From: Amycolatopsis nalaikhensis
GTDB lineage: Bacteria > Actinomycetota > Actinomycetes > Mycobacteriales > Pseudonocardiaceae
Length of the DNA: 64,000 nt
Reading direction: 5' to 3'
NCBI RefSeq assembly: GCF_030264295.1
Contig: NZ_CP127173.1
Span: 9,927,501-9,991,500 of the forward strand
The notes under the pieces were generated by a model that made no database searches, was not told the DNA's origin, and saw only the letters and a list, made by a program, of their open reading frames with translations. Both the position numbers and the translations under genes were made by a program. Below, piece after piece: positions 26,167 through 35,891 of this stretch (its first letter is position 1; each line of letters begins with the position of its first letter).

Positions 26167-26726
26167 GCCGGCCGCCAGCCCCGGGCCAGGCGGCCGAAGA
26201 TCTCCTCCGCCGCCGCGCGCGGGTTTTCGTGGCCCGTGATCAGCTCCCGCGAGGCCAACGCGAACCGCGCCAGTGCCGCGCACGAGACGTCGTCCTCCGG
26301 CGCTCCCGACTCCTCCGCGATCGCGCGGGCCAGCGCCGTCTCGTGGCGCATCCACATCCGCCTCGCGTAGTCGCGCAGCCCCGGCGTGCTCTCGATCAGC
26401 GCCAGGAACTCGTCGTCCGGGCCGCCGTCGGAGACGTCGCGCAGGATGTGCTCGCGCAGCGCGTCCACGATCGACCGCCCCGGCGGCCGCCCGCGCACCG
26501 CGTTCACCAGGGCCGCCTCGATGTCGGCCTCCTGGTCGAACAGCAGCGCTTCCTTGCTCGGGAAGTACTTGAACAACGTCGTCACCGAGACGTCGGCCGC
26601 GTCCGCGACCTCCTTCACCCCCACCTCGTCGAAGCCGCGCTCCAGGAACAGCGCCAGTGCCGCGTCGGCCAGCGCCTGTCGCGTCTGCGCCTTCTTGCGC
26701 TCGCGGCGTCCGATCACTTCCGTCAT
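26160..26726 (-). CDS. TetR-family transcriptional regulator, divergent from FAD monooxygenase
   Basis: 188 residues with a TetR-type helix-turn-helix at about 10-60: KKAQTRQALADAALALFLER, then GVKEVADAADVSVTTLFKYF followed by PSKEALLFDQE. The C-terminal ligand-binding domain is helical. Divergent orientation from the monooxygenase, with an A/T-rich inverted repeat between them, suggests it represses that gene and possibly itself. The ligand is unknown. Its stop codon lies inside repeat B. Confidence 0.88.
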   Translation of the reverse strand: MTEVIGRRERKKAQTRQALADAALALFLERGFDEVGVKEVADAADVSVTTLFKYFPSKEALLFDQEADIEAALVNAVRGRPPGRSIVDALREHILRDVSDGGPDDEFLALIESTPGLRDYARRMWMRHETALARAIAEESGAPEDDVSCAALARFALASRELITGHENPRAAAEEIFGRLARGWRPAS

Positions 26727-26756
26727 GCGCCCAGCCTACGCGATGGTGAACTCACT

Positions 26757-26784
26757 TCAAAAGTTAAGTCGTTGCACTTTTTGA
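26757..26784. promoter_or_regulatory. Candidate TetR operator in divergent spacer
   Basis: TCAAAAGT (26757-26764) and ACTTTTTGA (26776-26784) form an inverted repeat with one extra base in the right arm, in the 81-base A/T-rich spacer between the TetR gene and the FAD monooxygenase. Position and symmetry fit a TetR operator. Confidence 0.45.
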
Positions 26785-26807
26785 GTCACTGTGTTTTTCT
26801 GGGAACC

Positions 26808-27872
26808 ATGAACTCCATCGCCATCGTCGGCGCCGGCCTCGGCGGACTCGCCTGCGCCCGCGTCCTGCAGCTCCACGGCCTCGACGTCACCGTCTTCGAA
26901 CAAGAACCCTCGCCCGACGCCCGCCCCCAGGGCGGCACCCTCGACATGCACGCCGACACCGGCCAGGCCGCCCTCCGCACGGCGGGCCTCCACGAGCAGT
27001 TCCGCGCCCTCGCCCGCCCCGAAGGCCAGCAGATGCGCGCCGTGGACGCGCTGACCGCCGAGGTCGTCGACGACGAGATCCCCGAGGACGGCGACGAGTT
27101 CCGCCCGGAGATCGACCGCGGTCAGCTGCGCGGCCTCCTGCTCGGCTCGCTCGTACCCGGCACCGTCCACTGGGGACGGTCGGTCGCCGACGTCACCCCC
27201 GGCGCCCGGCTGACGTTCGCCGACGGCGGCACCGAGGACTTCGACCTCGTCGTCGGCGCGGACGGCGCGTGGTCCCGCGTCCGCCGCGCGCTCACCGGCG
27301 TCCGGCCCGAATACAGCGGCGTCACCTTCGTCGAGTTCGGCCTCGACGACGCCGACCGCCGCCACCCGGCGCTGGCCGCGTTGACCGGCCAGGGCACGAT
27401 GGTGGCGAAGCGCGGCGGCCAAGCCCTTTTCGCGCAGCGCAACAGCAACGGCCACATCCGCTGCTACGCGACCTTCTACGCGACCGAAGACGCGCGGAAC
27501 GCGGAGCGCGAGAACTTGCTCGAGCGCTACGCGGGCTGGCACCCGGAACTGCTGGGCTTCCTCGCCGACAACGACAGCGGGTTCACGCACCGTCCTCTGT
27601 ACGTCCTGCCGGTCCCCCACGCCTGGACACACACGCCGAGCCTCACGCTCCTCGGCGACGCGGCGCACCTGATGCCGCCGCTCGGCGTCGGCGCGAACCT
27701 CGCCCTCCTGGACGGCACCGAACTCGCCACCGCGCTGGCCACGGGCACCGGCGTCCGCGCGTACGAAGCCGGGATGCTGCCGCGGTCGATCGAGACCGCG
27801 GCAGCCTGCGCCGAAGGCCTGCACCACCTGCTGAGCGACGATCACCCGGCGGGGCGCGAAGCCGCCGCGTAG
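26808..27872 (+). CDS. FAD-dependent monooxygenase (TetX/UbiH-like)
   Basis: Flavoprotein hydroxylase that would oxidise an aromatic or polyketide-type substrate using NAD(P)H and O2. The 354 residues have the FAD-binding GAGLGGLACARVLQLHGL (8-25), DG motif region DLVVGADGAWSRVRRAL, and the second FAD motif SLTLLGDAAHLMPPLGVGAN. Divergent linkage to a TetR gene resembles tetracycline- or rifampicin-inactivating oxygenase loci, but no substrate can be inferred. Its 3' end overlaps the convergent methyltransferase by 31 bases. Confidence 0.88.
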   Translation: MNSIAIVGAGLGGLACARVLQLHGLDVTVFEQEPSPDARPQGGTLDMHADTGQAALRTAGLHEQFRALARPEGQQMRAVDALTAEVVDDEIPEDGDEFRPEIDRGQLRGLLLGSLVPGTVHWGRSVADVTPGARLTFADGGTEDFDLVVGADGAWSRVRRALTGVRPEYSGVTFVEFGLDDADRRHPALAALTGQGTMVAKRGGQALFAQRNSNGHIRCYATFYATEDARNAERENLLERYAGWHPELLGFLADNDSGFTHRPLYVLPVPHAWTHTPSLTLLGDAAHLMPPLGVGANLALLDGTELATALATGTGVRAYEAGMLPRSIETAAACAEGLHHLLSDDHPAGREAAA

Positions 27873-28714
27873 TAGCCGTACGCGGTGAAGCGGACGTGGC
27901 CGTCGTCCTGGATCCACGGCCGCATCGCGTCGATCGCGGCCTGGCGCGTGCCGCGGATCCGGGCTTCGGGCACCCCGGCCAGGTGCAGCCGCAGTGGCAG
28001 GTTCAGCGCCAAGAGGAACTCGAGCCACTCGTCGGGCGAGACGAAGTCGTGCAGCAGCGTGTACGGCCGGATCTCGATCCCGGTCAGCCCCGCCCCCTCC
28101 AGCGCGGCCGAGACGACGGACGCGTCGGCGAGGCTGAAGATCCCGGGGCTGCCGGGCTCGGGCCGCGGCAGCGGCGGCAGGTCGAGCGCGGCCAGGATCG
28201 CGCCGATGAGCCGCGGCATCGCCTGGCCGGCCGGGCGCCACGGGATCGCCGTGGCGAACCGGCCGCCCGGCACCAGGACGTCGCGGACGCCCGCGCACAC
28301 GCGGTCCAGGTCGGGCACGAACATCAGCCCGAGACGGCAGACGACGGCGTCGACGCTCGCGGCCGGGAGGTCGATCGCCTCGGCGTCCATCTCGTGCGTC
28401 TCGACCGTAGTCAGCCCCTCCTCGGCCGCGCGCTGCGCGGTGAAGGCGACCATGTCCGGCGCCAGGTCGGTGGCGATCACCTTCCCGGACGGCCCGACCC
28501 GGCGGGCCGCGGCGATCGACGGGTCGCCGACGCCGCAGGCCAGGTCGAGCACGCGGTCGCCGGCGGTGACCCGGGCCAGGTCGAGCACGCCGTCCGACAG
28601 CGGCTCCCACTGCCGCCGGGTCACCTCGATTTGGCGGTACCAGTGCCGGGCCTGCTCGCTCCAGCCGGTGCGCTGCCAGGCCTTGACGTCGTGGGCGGTG
28701 CTGAGCGTCGTCAT
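27842..28714 (-). CDS. Class I SAM-dependent methyltransferase
   Basis: 290 residues with a UbiE/COQ5-like Rossmann fold: motif I VLDLACGVGDPSIAAARRVG (about 55-75), motif II acidic residue in KVIATDLAPDMVAF, and post-motif LGLMFVPDLDRVCAGVRDVL. ATG 28714 has GGAGG 5 bases upstream. It is convergent with the monooxygenase gene (31-base overlap) and divergent from the LuxR regulator. The substrate is unknown. Confidence 0.87.
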   Translation of the reverse strand: MTTLSTAHDVKAWQRTGWSEQARHWYRQIEVTRRQWEPLSDGVLDLARVTAGDRVLDLACGVGDPSIAAARRVGPSGKVIATDLAPDMVAFTAQRAAEEGLTTVETHEMDAEAIDLPAASVDAVVCRLGLMFVPDLDRVCAGVRDVLVPGGRFATAIPWRPAGQAMPRLIGAILAALDLPPLPRPEPGSPGIFSLADASVVSAALEGAGLTGIEIRPYTLLHDFVSPDEWLEFLLALNLPLRLHLAGVPEARIRGTRQAAIDAMRPWIQDDGHVRFTAYGYYAAASRPAG

Positions 28715-28813
28715 CGCTGCCTCCGGGGTTTTCGCTGGTGACGGCATCATCGGCCGGGGCGCGGCGGTGCGGCATGGGTGAGTTCGACCATTTCGGCGCG
28801 GGCCGTTCTGCGG

Positions 28814-28819
28814 CACGAT
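28814..28819 (+). promoter_or_regulatory. Possible -10 element of LuxR gene, leaderless arrangement
   Basis: CACGAT ends 6 bases before GTG 28826, in the same arrangement as the other leaderless candidates here. It supports 28826 rather than 28778 as the start. Confidence 0.3.
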
Positions 28820-28825
28820 GAGCCC

Positions 28826-30509
28826 GTGCAGGACGCGCTGGAGGCCGGCCGCCGCGCACTCGCCGAAGGTGAGTGGGCGCGGGCCAGGGCGTGCTTCGAG
28901 CAGGCGGGCCCGGGCGGCGAAGCCCTCGACGGCCTCGCGCAGGCTTTGTTCTCCGAAGGCGACTACGCCGGCGCGATCGAAGCCGCCGAGCGCGCGTTCA
29001 CCGCGTTCCGCGCGGAAGGGAACGATCTGCGCGCGTCGGTCTGCGCACGGCTCGCCGGATATCTGTACGGCGTCGTGCACGGCAGCGCCGCCGTCGCGCG
29101 CGGCTGGCTCGGCCGGGCGGTCCGGCTGACCGAGGCCGCCGGCGACTGCCCGGAACGCGCCCGCGTCGAGCTGACCCTGGCCGTGCTGAGCACCGACGAA
29201 GCCGGGCGCGAACGCCACTTGAGCGCCGCGTCGGCCATCGCGACCCGCTGCGGCGACACCGACCTGGTGCTCGACGCGATGAGCCTGCGCGGGCTGCACC
29301 TCGTCGCGGCGGGCGACGTCGACGCCGGGATGGCGCTGCTCGACGAAGCCCTCGCGGCGGTCGCGGCCGGCGAGGTGGCCGACCTCGTGTCGATCGGCGC
29401 GATGTACTGCAAGATGCTGCACGCCTGCGAGCTGACCTGCGACGTCCGGCGCGCCGAAGACTGGCTGGCGCTGGCCGACCGGTTCGTCGCGCGCACCGAC
29501 CGGGTGCCGATCAGCGCGATCTGCCGCACGCACTACGGCGGCGTGCTGACCGCCGCCGGCCGGTGGGCCGACGCCGAGCGCGAGCTCGTCACGTCGATCG
29601 AGCTCTACGACCGGACCTACCGGGCGCTGCGCGCGGCGGCCGTGGTGCGGCTGGCCGCGCTGCGCGTCCGCCAGGGCCGCCTGGCCGAGGCCGGTGAGCT
29701 GCTGGCGGGCGCCGAGCACGACGCGTACGCCGTCAAGCCGCAGGTCGAGCTGCACCTGGCGCGGGGCGAGGCGGAGCTGGCGGCGGCCCGGATCGACCGG
29801 TTCTTCCGCACCGATCCCCCGGCGGAATTGGCCGCTCCCCTGCTGATGCTGCTCGTCCAGGCGCGGCTGGCGCTCGGCGACGCCGACGCGGCCGCCGAAG
29901 CCGCTCTCCGGCTGCGAGACTTGCCGACCGCGCCGCTGGCCGCCGCGTTCGCCGACCACGCCGCCGGGCTGGTCGCGGCCGCACGCGGGCAGGACGCGGC
30001 CGGGTCACTGGAGTCGGCGCTGAGCGCGTTCGCCCGGCTGGGCCTGCCGCTGGAGGCCGCGCGCGTCCGCCTGGACCTGGCCGACGTCCTCGCGACAGCC
30101 CAGCCTGAACTCGCGCTGGTCGAAGCCCGGACGGCGCTCGAGTCGTTCCAGCGGCTCTCGGCCACGCGGGACGCCGACGCCGCCACGGGCCTGCTGCGCC
30201 GCCTCGGCGTTCGGGGGCACACCGGCCCGCGCGGCAGCGGTACCCTGACGGCCCGGGAACGCGAGGTGCTGGACCTGCTCGGCGAGGGGCTGTCGAACCC
30301 CCGGCATCGCGGCGCGGCTGTTCGTCAGCCGCCGGACGGTCGAGCACCACGTGTCCAACATCCTCGCGAAGCTCGGTCTCACCAGCCGGGCGGAAGCGGC
30401 GGCATTCGCGGTCCGGGGTCATCGTCTCGGTAGCGCGACGGCCGCTCAGTACCCCCGAACGGAGCAATTCCCTGCGGAATTCGGACGCCAGTACTCCGGT
30501 GGCGGGTGA
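28826..30509 (+). CDS. LuxR-family regulator with TPR-like domain (one-base frameshift in the HTH)
   Basis: A large regulator with an N-terminal array of Ala-rich helical (TPR-like) repeats over about 460 residues and a C-terminal LuxR helix-turn-helix. The frame from GTG 28826 reaches GTLTAREREVLDLLGEGLSN and then shifts at a run of five C (30298-30302). Removing one C gives PGIAARLFVSRRTVEHHVSN followed by ILAKLGLTSRAEAAAFAV, a perfect LuxR HTH, ending at TGA 30509 (560 residues). As read, the protein would end at 30433 with a scrambled HTH unable to bind DNA. It could be a real inactivating mutation in a non-essential gene or a homopolymer error. Divergent from the methyltransferase; GTG 28778 is an alternative start. 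Confidence 0.85.
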
Positions 30510-30543
30510 AACTTACCGTCTTCCCACCCGACCTCGTTAGCAT

Positions 30544-30561
30544 CCGCACATTTGTGTGCGG
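30544..30561. promoter_or_regulatory. Short dyad upstream of the histidine kinase gene
   Basis: CCGCACA-TTTG-TGTGCGG is a perfect 7-bp inverted repeat 70 bases before the kinase start, just after a weak -10-like TAGCAT (30538-30543). A regulator site or leader hairpin is possible. Confidence 0.3.
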
Positions 30562-30630
30562 CTGCGCGTCCCGATCGGGCTCTGAGCACCTCTCATCATC
30601 AAGTCCACAAGACGAATGGGGTCGCCAGCG

Positions 30631-31830
30631 ATGAGTACAGAGGGACTCTCGATTCCAGGCATCTCGATCGCGGGCTCGGGGCCGTCGGCCGCCGAGCGGG
30701 TGCGAAAGCGGGGGTTGAGCCTGTTCGGCTCGGTGCCGCGCCCCGCGCTGGTCACGTTCGCCATCGAAGCGGCCGCGGTCATCCTGGCCGTGCTCGACGT
30801 CTGGCTGGTGATCCCGGAGAAGGCCCAGCCGTACTCGATCTGGCTCTCCGGCGCGGCGTGCCTCGCGGTGGTGTTCCGCCGGAAGTTCCCGTTCCTCGCG
30901 GTGCTCGTCGCCGTCCCCGGCTTCCTGGCCGGGTGGGCGCAGCTCGCGTCGATGATCACGCTGGGCATGCTCGCCACCCGGCGCCAGCTGCACTGGCAGG
31001 TGTGGGTGGGCGCCGCGCTGGTGTGGACCTGCCGGTTCGTGCAGTGGCCCCTGGAGGACTTCGCCGAGCTGAGCTGGCGCGAGCACATCCTCGACGGCAT
31101 CTACGGCGTCCTCGTCGCCGGCATGCCGATCGCGATCGGCCTGCTCATCGGGGCGCGGGCCGAGGTGTCGAACAAGCTCGCCGAGCTGGCCACGAGCCGC
31201 GACCGCGAGCGCCGCTTCCACGCCGACGCGGTCCGCGCCGAGGAGCGAGCGCGGCTGGCCCGCGAGATGCACGACGTCGTCTCCCACCAGATCACGCTGA
31301 TCGCGATGCAGGCGGGCGCCCTGCAGGCCCAGACGGCCGACGACCGGGCGCAGGAGACGGCGCAGGTGATCCGCACGCTGTCGAAGCGGACGCTGGAGGA
31401 GCTGCGGTCCCTGCTGAGCGTGCTGCGCTCGGACGCCGACGACGACGGCCCCCGCCCGGGCATCAACGACCTCGACCGGCTGATCCGCACATCGGAGGTC
31501 CCGGTGCACCTGTCGGTGGAGCACCTGCCGGAGGCCCTGCCGAACCAGGTCTCGGCGGCGGCGTACCGGACGGTCCAGGAGTGCTTGACGAACGTCCACA
31601 AGCACGCCCCGGGCGCGACGGCGACGATCCGCATCCAGGGTGAGCACGGGGCGCTCAAGATCGAGGTCCGCAACGAGCGGGCGTGCCGCCCGGCGGAGGC
31701 GTTGCCTTCGGGCGGGCACGGGCTGACCGGGCTGGCCGAGCGGGCTCGGCTGCTGGGCGGGAGCTTCGAGACGTCGGATACCGAGGATGGTGGGTTCCGG
31801 GTGCGGGCGCGGTATCCGCTGGATCGCTGA
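30631..31830 (+). CDS. Orphan sensor histidine kinase (DesK/NarL-partner type)
   Basis: 399-residue membrane kinase. About five hydrophobic segments occupy residues 38-175. The dimerisation/phosphoacceptor helix is AEERARLAREMHDVVSHQIT with H215 as the phosphorylated histidine, and the HATPase_c domain has NVHKHAPGATATIRI (N-box) and SGGHGLTGLAERARLLGG (G-box). This is the HisKA_3 class that normally signals to NarL/LuxR-type response regulators, but no receiver-domain gene is adjacent; the upstream LuxR protein lacks a receiver domain. ATG 30631 is preferred over ATG 30616 because GGGG precedes it at workable distance. Confidence 0.88.
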   Translation: MSTEGLSIPGISIAGSGPSAAERVRKRGLSLFGSVPRPALVTFAIEAAAVILAVLDVWLVIPEKAQPYSIWLSGAACLAVVFRRKFPFLAVLVAVPGFLAGWAQLASMITLGMLATRRQLHWQVWVGAALVWTCRFVQWPLEDFAELSWREHILDGIYGVLVAGMPIAIGLLIGARAEVSNKLAELATSRDRERRFHADAVRAEERARLAREMHDVVSHQITLIAMQAGALQAQTADDRAQETAQVIRTLSKRTLEELRSLLSVLRSDADDDGPRPGINDLDRLIRTSEVPVHLSVEHLPEALPNQVSAAAYRTVQECLTNVHKHAPGATATIRIQGEHGALKIEVRNERACRPAEALPSGGHGLTGLAERARLLGGSFETSDTEDGGFRVRARYPLDR

Positions 31831-31842
31831 CCTCCGGCCCCT

Positions 31843-31925
31843 GGGCTGAAGGGGACGTTCATCGCATCAGATGCGCTGAAGGGCGCTTTCCTGTCATCTG
31901 ATGCGAGGAAAGGACCCTTCAGCCC
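31843..31925. repeat. Intergenic palindrome family B, copy 2 (diverged)
   Basis: Outer arms GGGCTGAAGGG (31843-31853) and CCCTTCAGCCC (31915-31925) enclose a second CTGAAGGG copy and TCATCTGATGCGAGGAAAGG, closely similar to the element at 26114-26166. It lies between the convergent kinase and rbpA genes. Confidence 0.75.
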
Positions 31926-31950
31926 GCCGGGCCGGGCTGAACGCGCGAAA

Positions 31951-31978
31951 AGCCACCCCGAGGTGTCCCGGGGTGGCT
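31951..31978 (-). terminator. Rho-independent-like terminator of rbpA
   Basis: AGCCACCCCG (31951-31960) pairs perfectly with 31969-31978 across an 8-base loop. On the minus strand the stem is followed by TTTT, placing it correctly 13 bases beyond the rbpA stop. Confidence 0.75.
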
Positions 31979-31991
31979 CCAGCCACGAAAG

Positions 31992-32336
31992 CTAGATGAT
32001 TTCCCGGCGCTTGCGCAGGCGGTCGAGCGCCTCGGCCAGGATCGCCTCGCCGTCGGCGTCGCTGCGCCGCTCCTTCACGTACGCGAGGTGCGTCTTGTAC
32101 GGCTCGGTCCGCGGTGCGGCCGGCGGGTTCTTCTCGTCCTGGCCCCCCGGGAGCCCGCAGCGGGGGCAGTCCCACTCATCGGGGATCTCCGCGTCGAGCG
32201 CGAACGACGGCCGGGCCTCGTGCCCGTTGGCACACCAGTAGGAGATGCGGCGGCGCGGCGCCGACTCTCCCCGTTCCGATTCGCCCGTAGGACCGGCACC
32301 CACCCGGGTGCCCCGAATCGCGTTACCGCCAACCAT
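31992..32336 (-). CDS. rbpA: RbpA, RNA polymerase-binding transcription activator
   Basis: Actinobacteria-specific factor that binds sigma-A-type factors and RNA polymerase, stabilising open complexes and modulating rifampicin sensitivity. The 114 residues show the family layout: a flexible N-terminal tail with GGNAIRGTRVGAGP, a core with potential zinc ligands C35, H39, C57 and C60 (YWCANGHEARPSFALDAEIP, DEWDCPRCG), a basic linker and the C-terminal sigma-interacting helix EAILAEALDRLRKRREII. It lies 106 bases downstream of secG and has its own terminator. Confidence 0.95.
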   Translation of the reverse strand: MVGGNAIRGTRVGAGPTGESERGESAPRRRISYWCANGHEARPSFALDAEIPDEWDCPRCGLPGGQDEKNPPAAPRTEPYKTHLAYVKERRSDADGEAILAEALDRLRKRREII

Positions 32337-32442
32337 GAATCCTCACACCTAGGAATCGGCGGCGCGCCCCCCAATAGGCACGCCGAATCACTGTGCCCTG
32401 CCGCTGACCCGGTCGTGGCCGGCGGACGGGACGCCGGACGCC

Positions 32443-32673
32443 TCACACCTTGAGCAGCAGACCCAGGCCCACGATGCTGATCAGCCACACCGCGCCCAGC
32501 AGCAGGGTGATCCGGTCGAGGTTCTTCTCGGCCACGCTCGACCCGGCCAGGCTGGACTGCATCCCACCGCCGAACAGCGACGACAGGCCACCGCCCCGGC
32601 CGCGGTGCAGCAGCACGGCGACCACCAGCAGGACGCTGGAGACGATCAACAGGATTTGCAGGAACAGCTTCAT
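32443..32673 (-). CDS. secG: SecG, preprotein translocase subunit
   Basis: Small partner of SecYE in the plasma membrane. The 76 residues have two hydrophobic helices (FLQILLIVSSVLLVVAVLL and ITLLLGAVWLISIVGLGLLL) joined by the conserved loop GRGGGLSSLFGGGMQSSLAG. It follows tpiA, as in mycobacteria and streptomycetes. Confidence 0.95.
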   Translation of the reverse strand: MKLFLQILLIVSSVLLVVAVLLHRGRGGGLSSLFGGGMQSSLAGSSVAEKNLDRITLLLGAVWLISIVGLGLLLKV

Positions 32674-32800
32674 GTCATCCTCTGGGCTCTAGGAGAATGC
32701 AGGGGTACGGCATGGTCGTTTCCGAACCCCACCGTACCCCTGGACTCGTCCACTGCTGTGTGACGGACCGGATACACAGGCTACCCGGTCGTGGCCTCGA

Positions 32801-33586
32801 TCAGGGCAGCGGCCCGCCCGCGGCGAGTGCGCAGAGTTTCGTGAACTCGTCCGCGTCGAGGCTCGCTCCGCCGACCAGGGCACCGTCGATGTTGGTGGCG
32901 GCCACCAGCTCGCTGATGTTGCCCGACTTCACCGAACCCCCGTAGAGCACCCGGACGGACGAAGCGACCTCTTCGCCGTACTTCTCGCGGAGCGGGACCC
33001 GGATCTCCCGGCAGACCTCTTCGGCGTCCGACGACGACGCCACCTTGCCGGTGCCGATCGCCCAGACCGGCTCGTACGCGACCACCACGTCCTTGACCTG
33101 CTCGGCCTTGAGGCCCTTGAGGCCCTCCATCAGCTGCGCCGTGGTGTGGTGGAGGTGCTCGCCGGCCTCGCGGACCTCGAGCTTCTCCCCGACGCAGAGG
33201 ATGGGCGTGATGCCGTGCTTGAGCGCGGCCTTGACCTTCTTGTTGACCAGCTCGTCGGACTCGCCGTGGTACTCGCGGCGCTCCGAGTGCCCGACCGTGA
33301 CGTAGCTGCAGCCCAGCTTCGCCAGCATCGCCCCCGACACGTCCCCGGTGTAGGCACCGGAGTCGTGCGGCGACAGGTCCTGCGCGCCGTAGGTCAGCGA
33401 AAGCTTGTCGCCGTCGACCAGGGTCTGCACGCTGCGGATGTCGGTGAACGGCGGCAGCACCGCCACGTCGACCTTCGCGTAGTACTTCTCCGGCAGCGCG
33501 AAGGCGATCTTCTGCACCAGCGCGATCGCCTCGAGGTGGTTCAGGTTCATCTTCCAGTTGCCGGCGATGAACGGCTTGCGTGCCAC
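32801..33586 (-). CDS. tpiA: Triosephosphate isomerase
   Basis: Interconverts dihydroxyacetone phosphate and glyceraldehyde-3-phosphate. The 261-residue TIM barrel has catalytic K12 (NWKMN), H100 (VGHSERR) and E172 (AYEPVWAIGTG), plus phosphate-binding YGGSVKSGN. GTG 33586 shares one base with the pgk stop (TAGTG), so the two are coupled; GGAG precedes at about 9 bases. Confidence 0.97.
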   Translation of the reverse strand: MARKPFIAGNWKMNLNHLEAIALVQKIAFALPEKYYAKVDVAVLPPFTDIRSVQTLVDGDKLSLTYGAQDLSPHDSGAYTGDVSGAMLAKLGCSYVTVGHSERREYHGESDELVNKKVKAALKHGITPILCVGEKLEVREAGEHLHHTTAQLMEGLKGLKAEQVKDVVVAYEPVWAIGTGKVASSSDAEEVCREIRVPLREKYGEEVASSVRVLYGGSVKSGNISELVAATNIDGALVGGASLDADEFTKLCALAAGGPLP

Positions 33587-34815
33587 TAGTTCTTCTCCTC
33601 CAGGGCGACGCTTTCAAGGGCAGAGACGCCCGGCAGTTCCTTGCCTTCGAGGTACTCCAGCGAGGCACCGCCGCCGGTGGAGATGTGCGAGAAGCCGTCC
33701 TCGGGCAGGCCCAGCTGCCGCACCGCGGCCGCCGAGTCGCCGCCGCCGACCACCGTGAACGCGTCGCTCTTCACGAGCGCCTCCGCGACGGCACGCGTGC
33801 CACCGGAGAAGGCCTCGAACTCGAACACGCCCATCGGGCCGTTCCAGAACACCGTCTTGGCGTCGGCCAGCTTGCCCGCGAACAGCTCGCGGCTGCGCGG
33901 GCCGATGTCGAGGCCCTGGCGGTCGGCCGGGATGGCGGTGGCGTCGACGACCTCGTGCTCGGCGTCGGCCGAGAACTCCGTCGCGGCCAGCACGTCGACC
34001 GGCAGCACCAGTTCGACGCCGCGCTTCTCGGCCTCGGCCAGGAAGCCCTTGACCTGGTCGAGCTGGTCTTCCTGCAGCAGCGACTGGCCGACCTCGTGGC
34101 CCTGGGCCTTGAGGAAGGTGTACGCCATGCCGCCGCCGATGAGCAGCCGGTCGACCTTGGTCAGCAGGTTCGCGATGACGCCGAGCTTGTCGGACACCTT
34201 CGCGCCGCCGAGCACGACCACGTAGGGCCGCTGCACGTCGTCGGTCAGCTTCTTCAGCACGTCCAGCTCGGCCAGCACCAGCCCGCCCGCGTACGCCGGC
34301 AGCACCGACGCGACCTCGTAGACCGAGGCCTGCTTGCGGTGGACGACGCCGAAGCCGTCGGAGACGAACGCGCCGCCCGGGACGAGCGCGCCCAGCTCGG
34401 CGGCCAGCTCGGAGCGGTCCACCGCGTCCTTGCTCGTCTCGCGCGCGTCGAAGCGCACGTTCTCCAGCAGGACGACGCCACCCTCGGCCAGGCCGCCGGT
34501 CAGCGCCTTCGCGGACTCGCCGACCAGGTCACCGGCCAGCGCGACCTCGGCGCCGAGCAGCTCGGAGAGCCGCTTGGCGACGGGCGCGAGGGTGTACTTC
34601 GGGTCCGGCTCGCCCTTGGGGCGGCCGAGGTGCGCGGTGACGACGACCTTCGCGCCCGCGTCGGCGAGCTTCTTGATCGTCGGCAGCGCGGCGCGGACCC
34701 GGCCGTCGTCGGTGATGCGGTCCCCGTCGAGCGGGACGTTCAGGTCGCTGCGCACCAGCACGTAGCGGCCCTGAACGCCCTCGCCCAGCAGGTCGTCGAG
34801 GTTCTTGACGCTCAT
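33586..34815 (-). CDS. pgk: Phosphoglycerate kinase
   Basis: ATP-generating glycolytic enzyme. The 409 residues include VRSDLNVPLDGDRITDDGRV at the substrate site, TAHLGRPKGE, NVRF, LGGAKVSDKLGVIANLL, NGPMGVFE and the nucleotide-binding VVGGGDSAAAVRQLG and STGGGASLEYLEGK. ATG 34815 starts 5 bases after the gap stop. The cluster order is gap-pgk-tpiA-secG. One family deviation: KQASVYEVASVLP occupies the region usually reading H(R)AHAS, here VVHRKQASV. Confidence 0.97.
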   Translation of the reverse strand: MSVKNLDDLLGEGVQGRYVLVRSDLNVPLDGDRITDDGRVRAALPTIKKLADAGAKVVVTAHLGRPKGEPDPKYTLAPVAKRLSELLGAEVALAGDLVGESAKALTGGLAEGGVVLLENVRFDARETSKDAVDRSELAAELGALVPGGAFVSDGFGVVHRKQASVYEVASVLPAYAGGLVLAELDVLKKLTDDVQRPYVVVLGGAKVSDKLGVIANLLTKVDRLLIGGGMAYTFLKAQGHEVGQSLLQEDQLDQVKGFLAEAEKRGVELVLPVDVLAATEFSADAEHEVVDATAIPADRQGLDIGPRSRELFAGKLADAKTVFWNGPMGVFEFEAFSGGTRAVAEALVKSDAFTVVGGGDSAAAVRQLGLPEDGFSHISTGGGASLEYLEGKELPGVSALESVALEEKN

Positions 34816-34820
34816 CGGGT

Positions 34821-35825
<1,005 letters not shown>

Positions 35826-35885
35826 TGCTGCCACTCCTCTGAGGATCGGCCGGGACCCCCGGCCGTGACTTGCGGGCTCGCGGTC

Positions 35886-35891
35886 ACCCTA
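35886..35891 (-). promoter_or_regulatory. Candidate -10 element of the gap operon
   Basis: Minus-strand TAGGGT lies about 60 bases before the gap start, giving a leader that includes the GAGGAG site. A further TTGACC (35955-35950) upstream could belong to a second promoter. Spacing is imperfect, so this is tentative. Confidence 0.3.
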
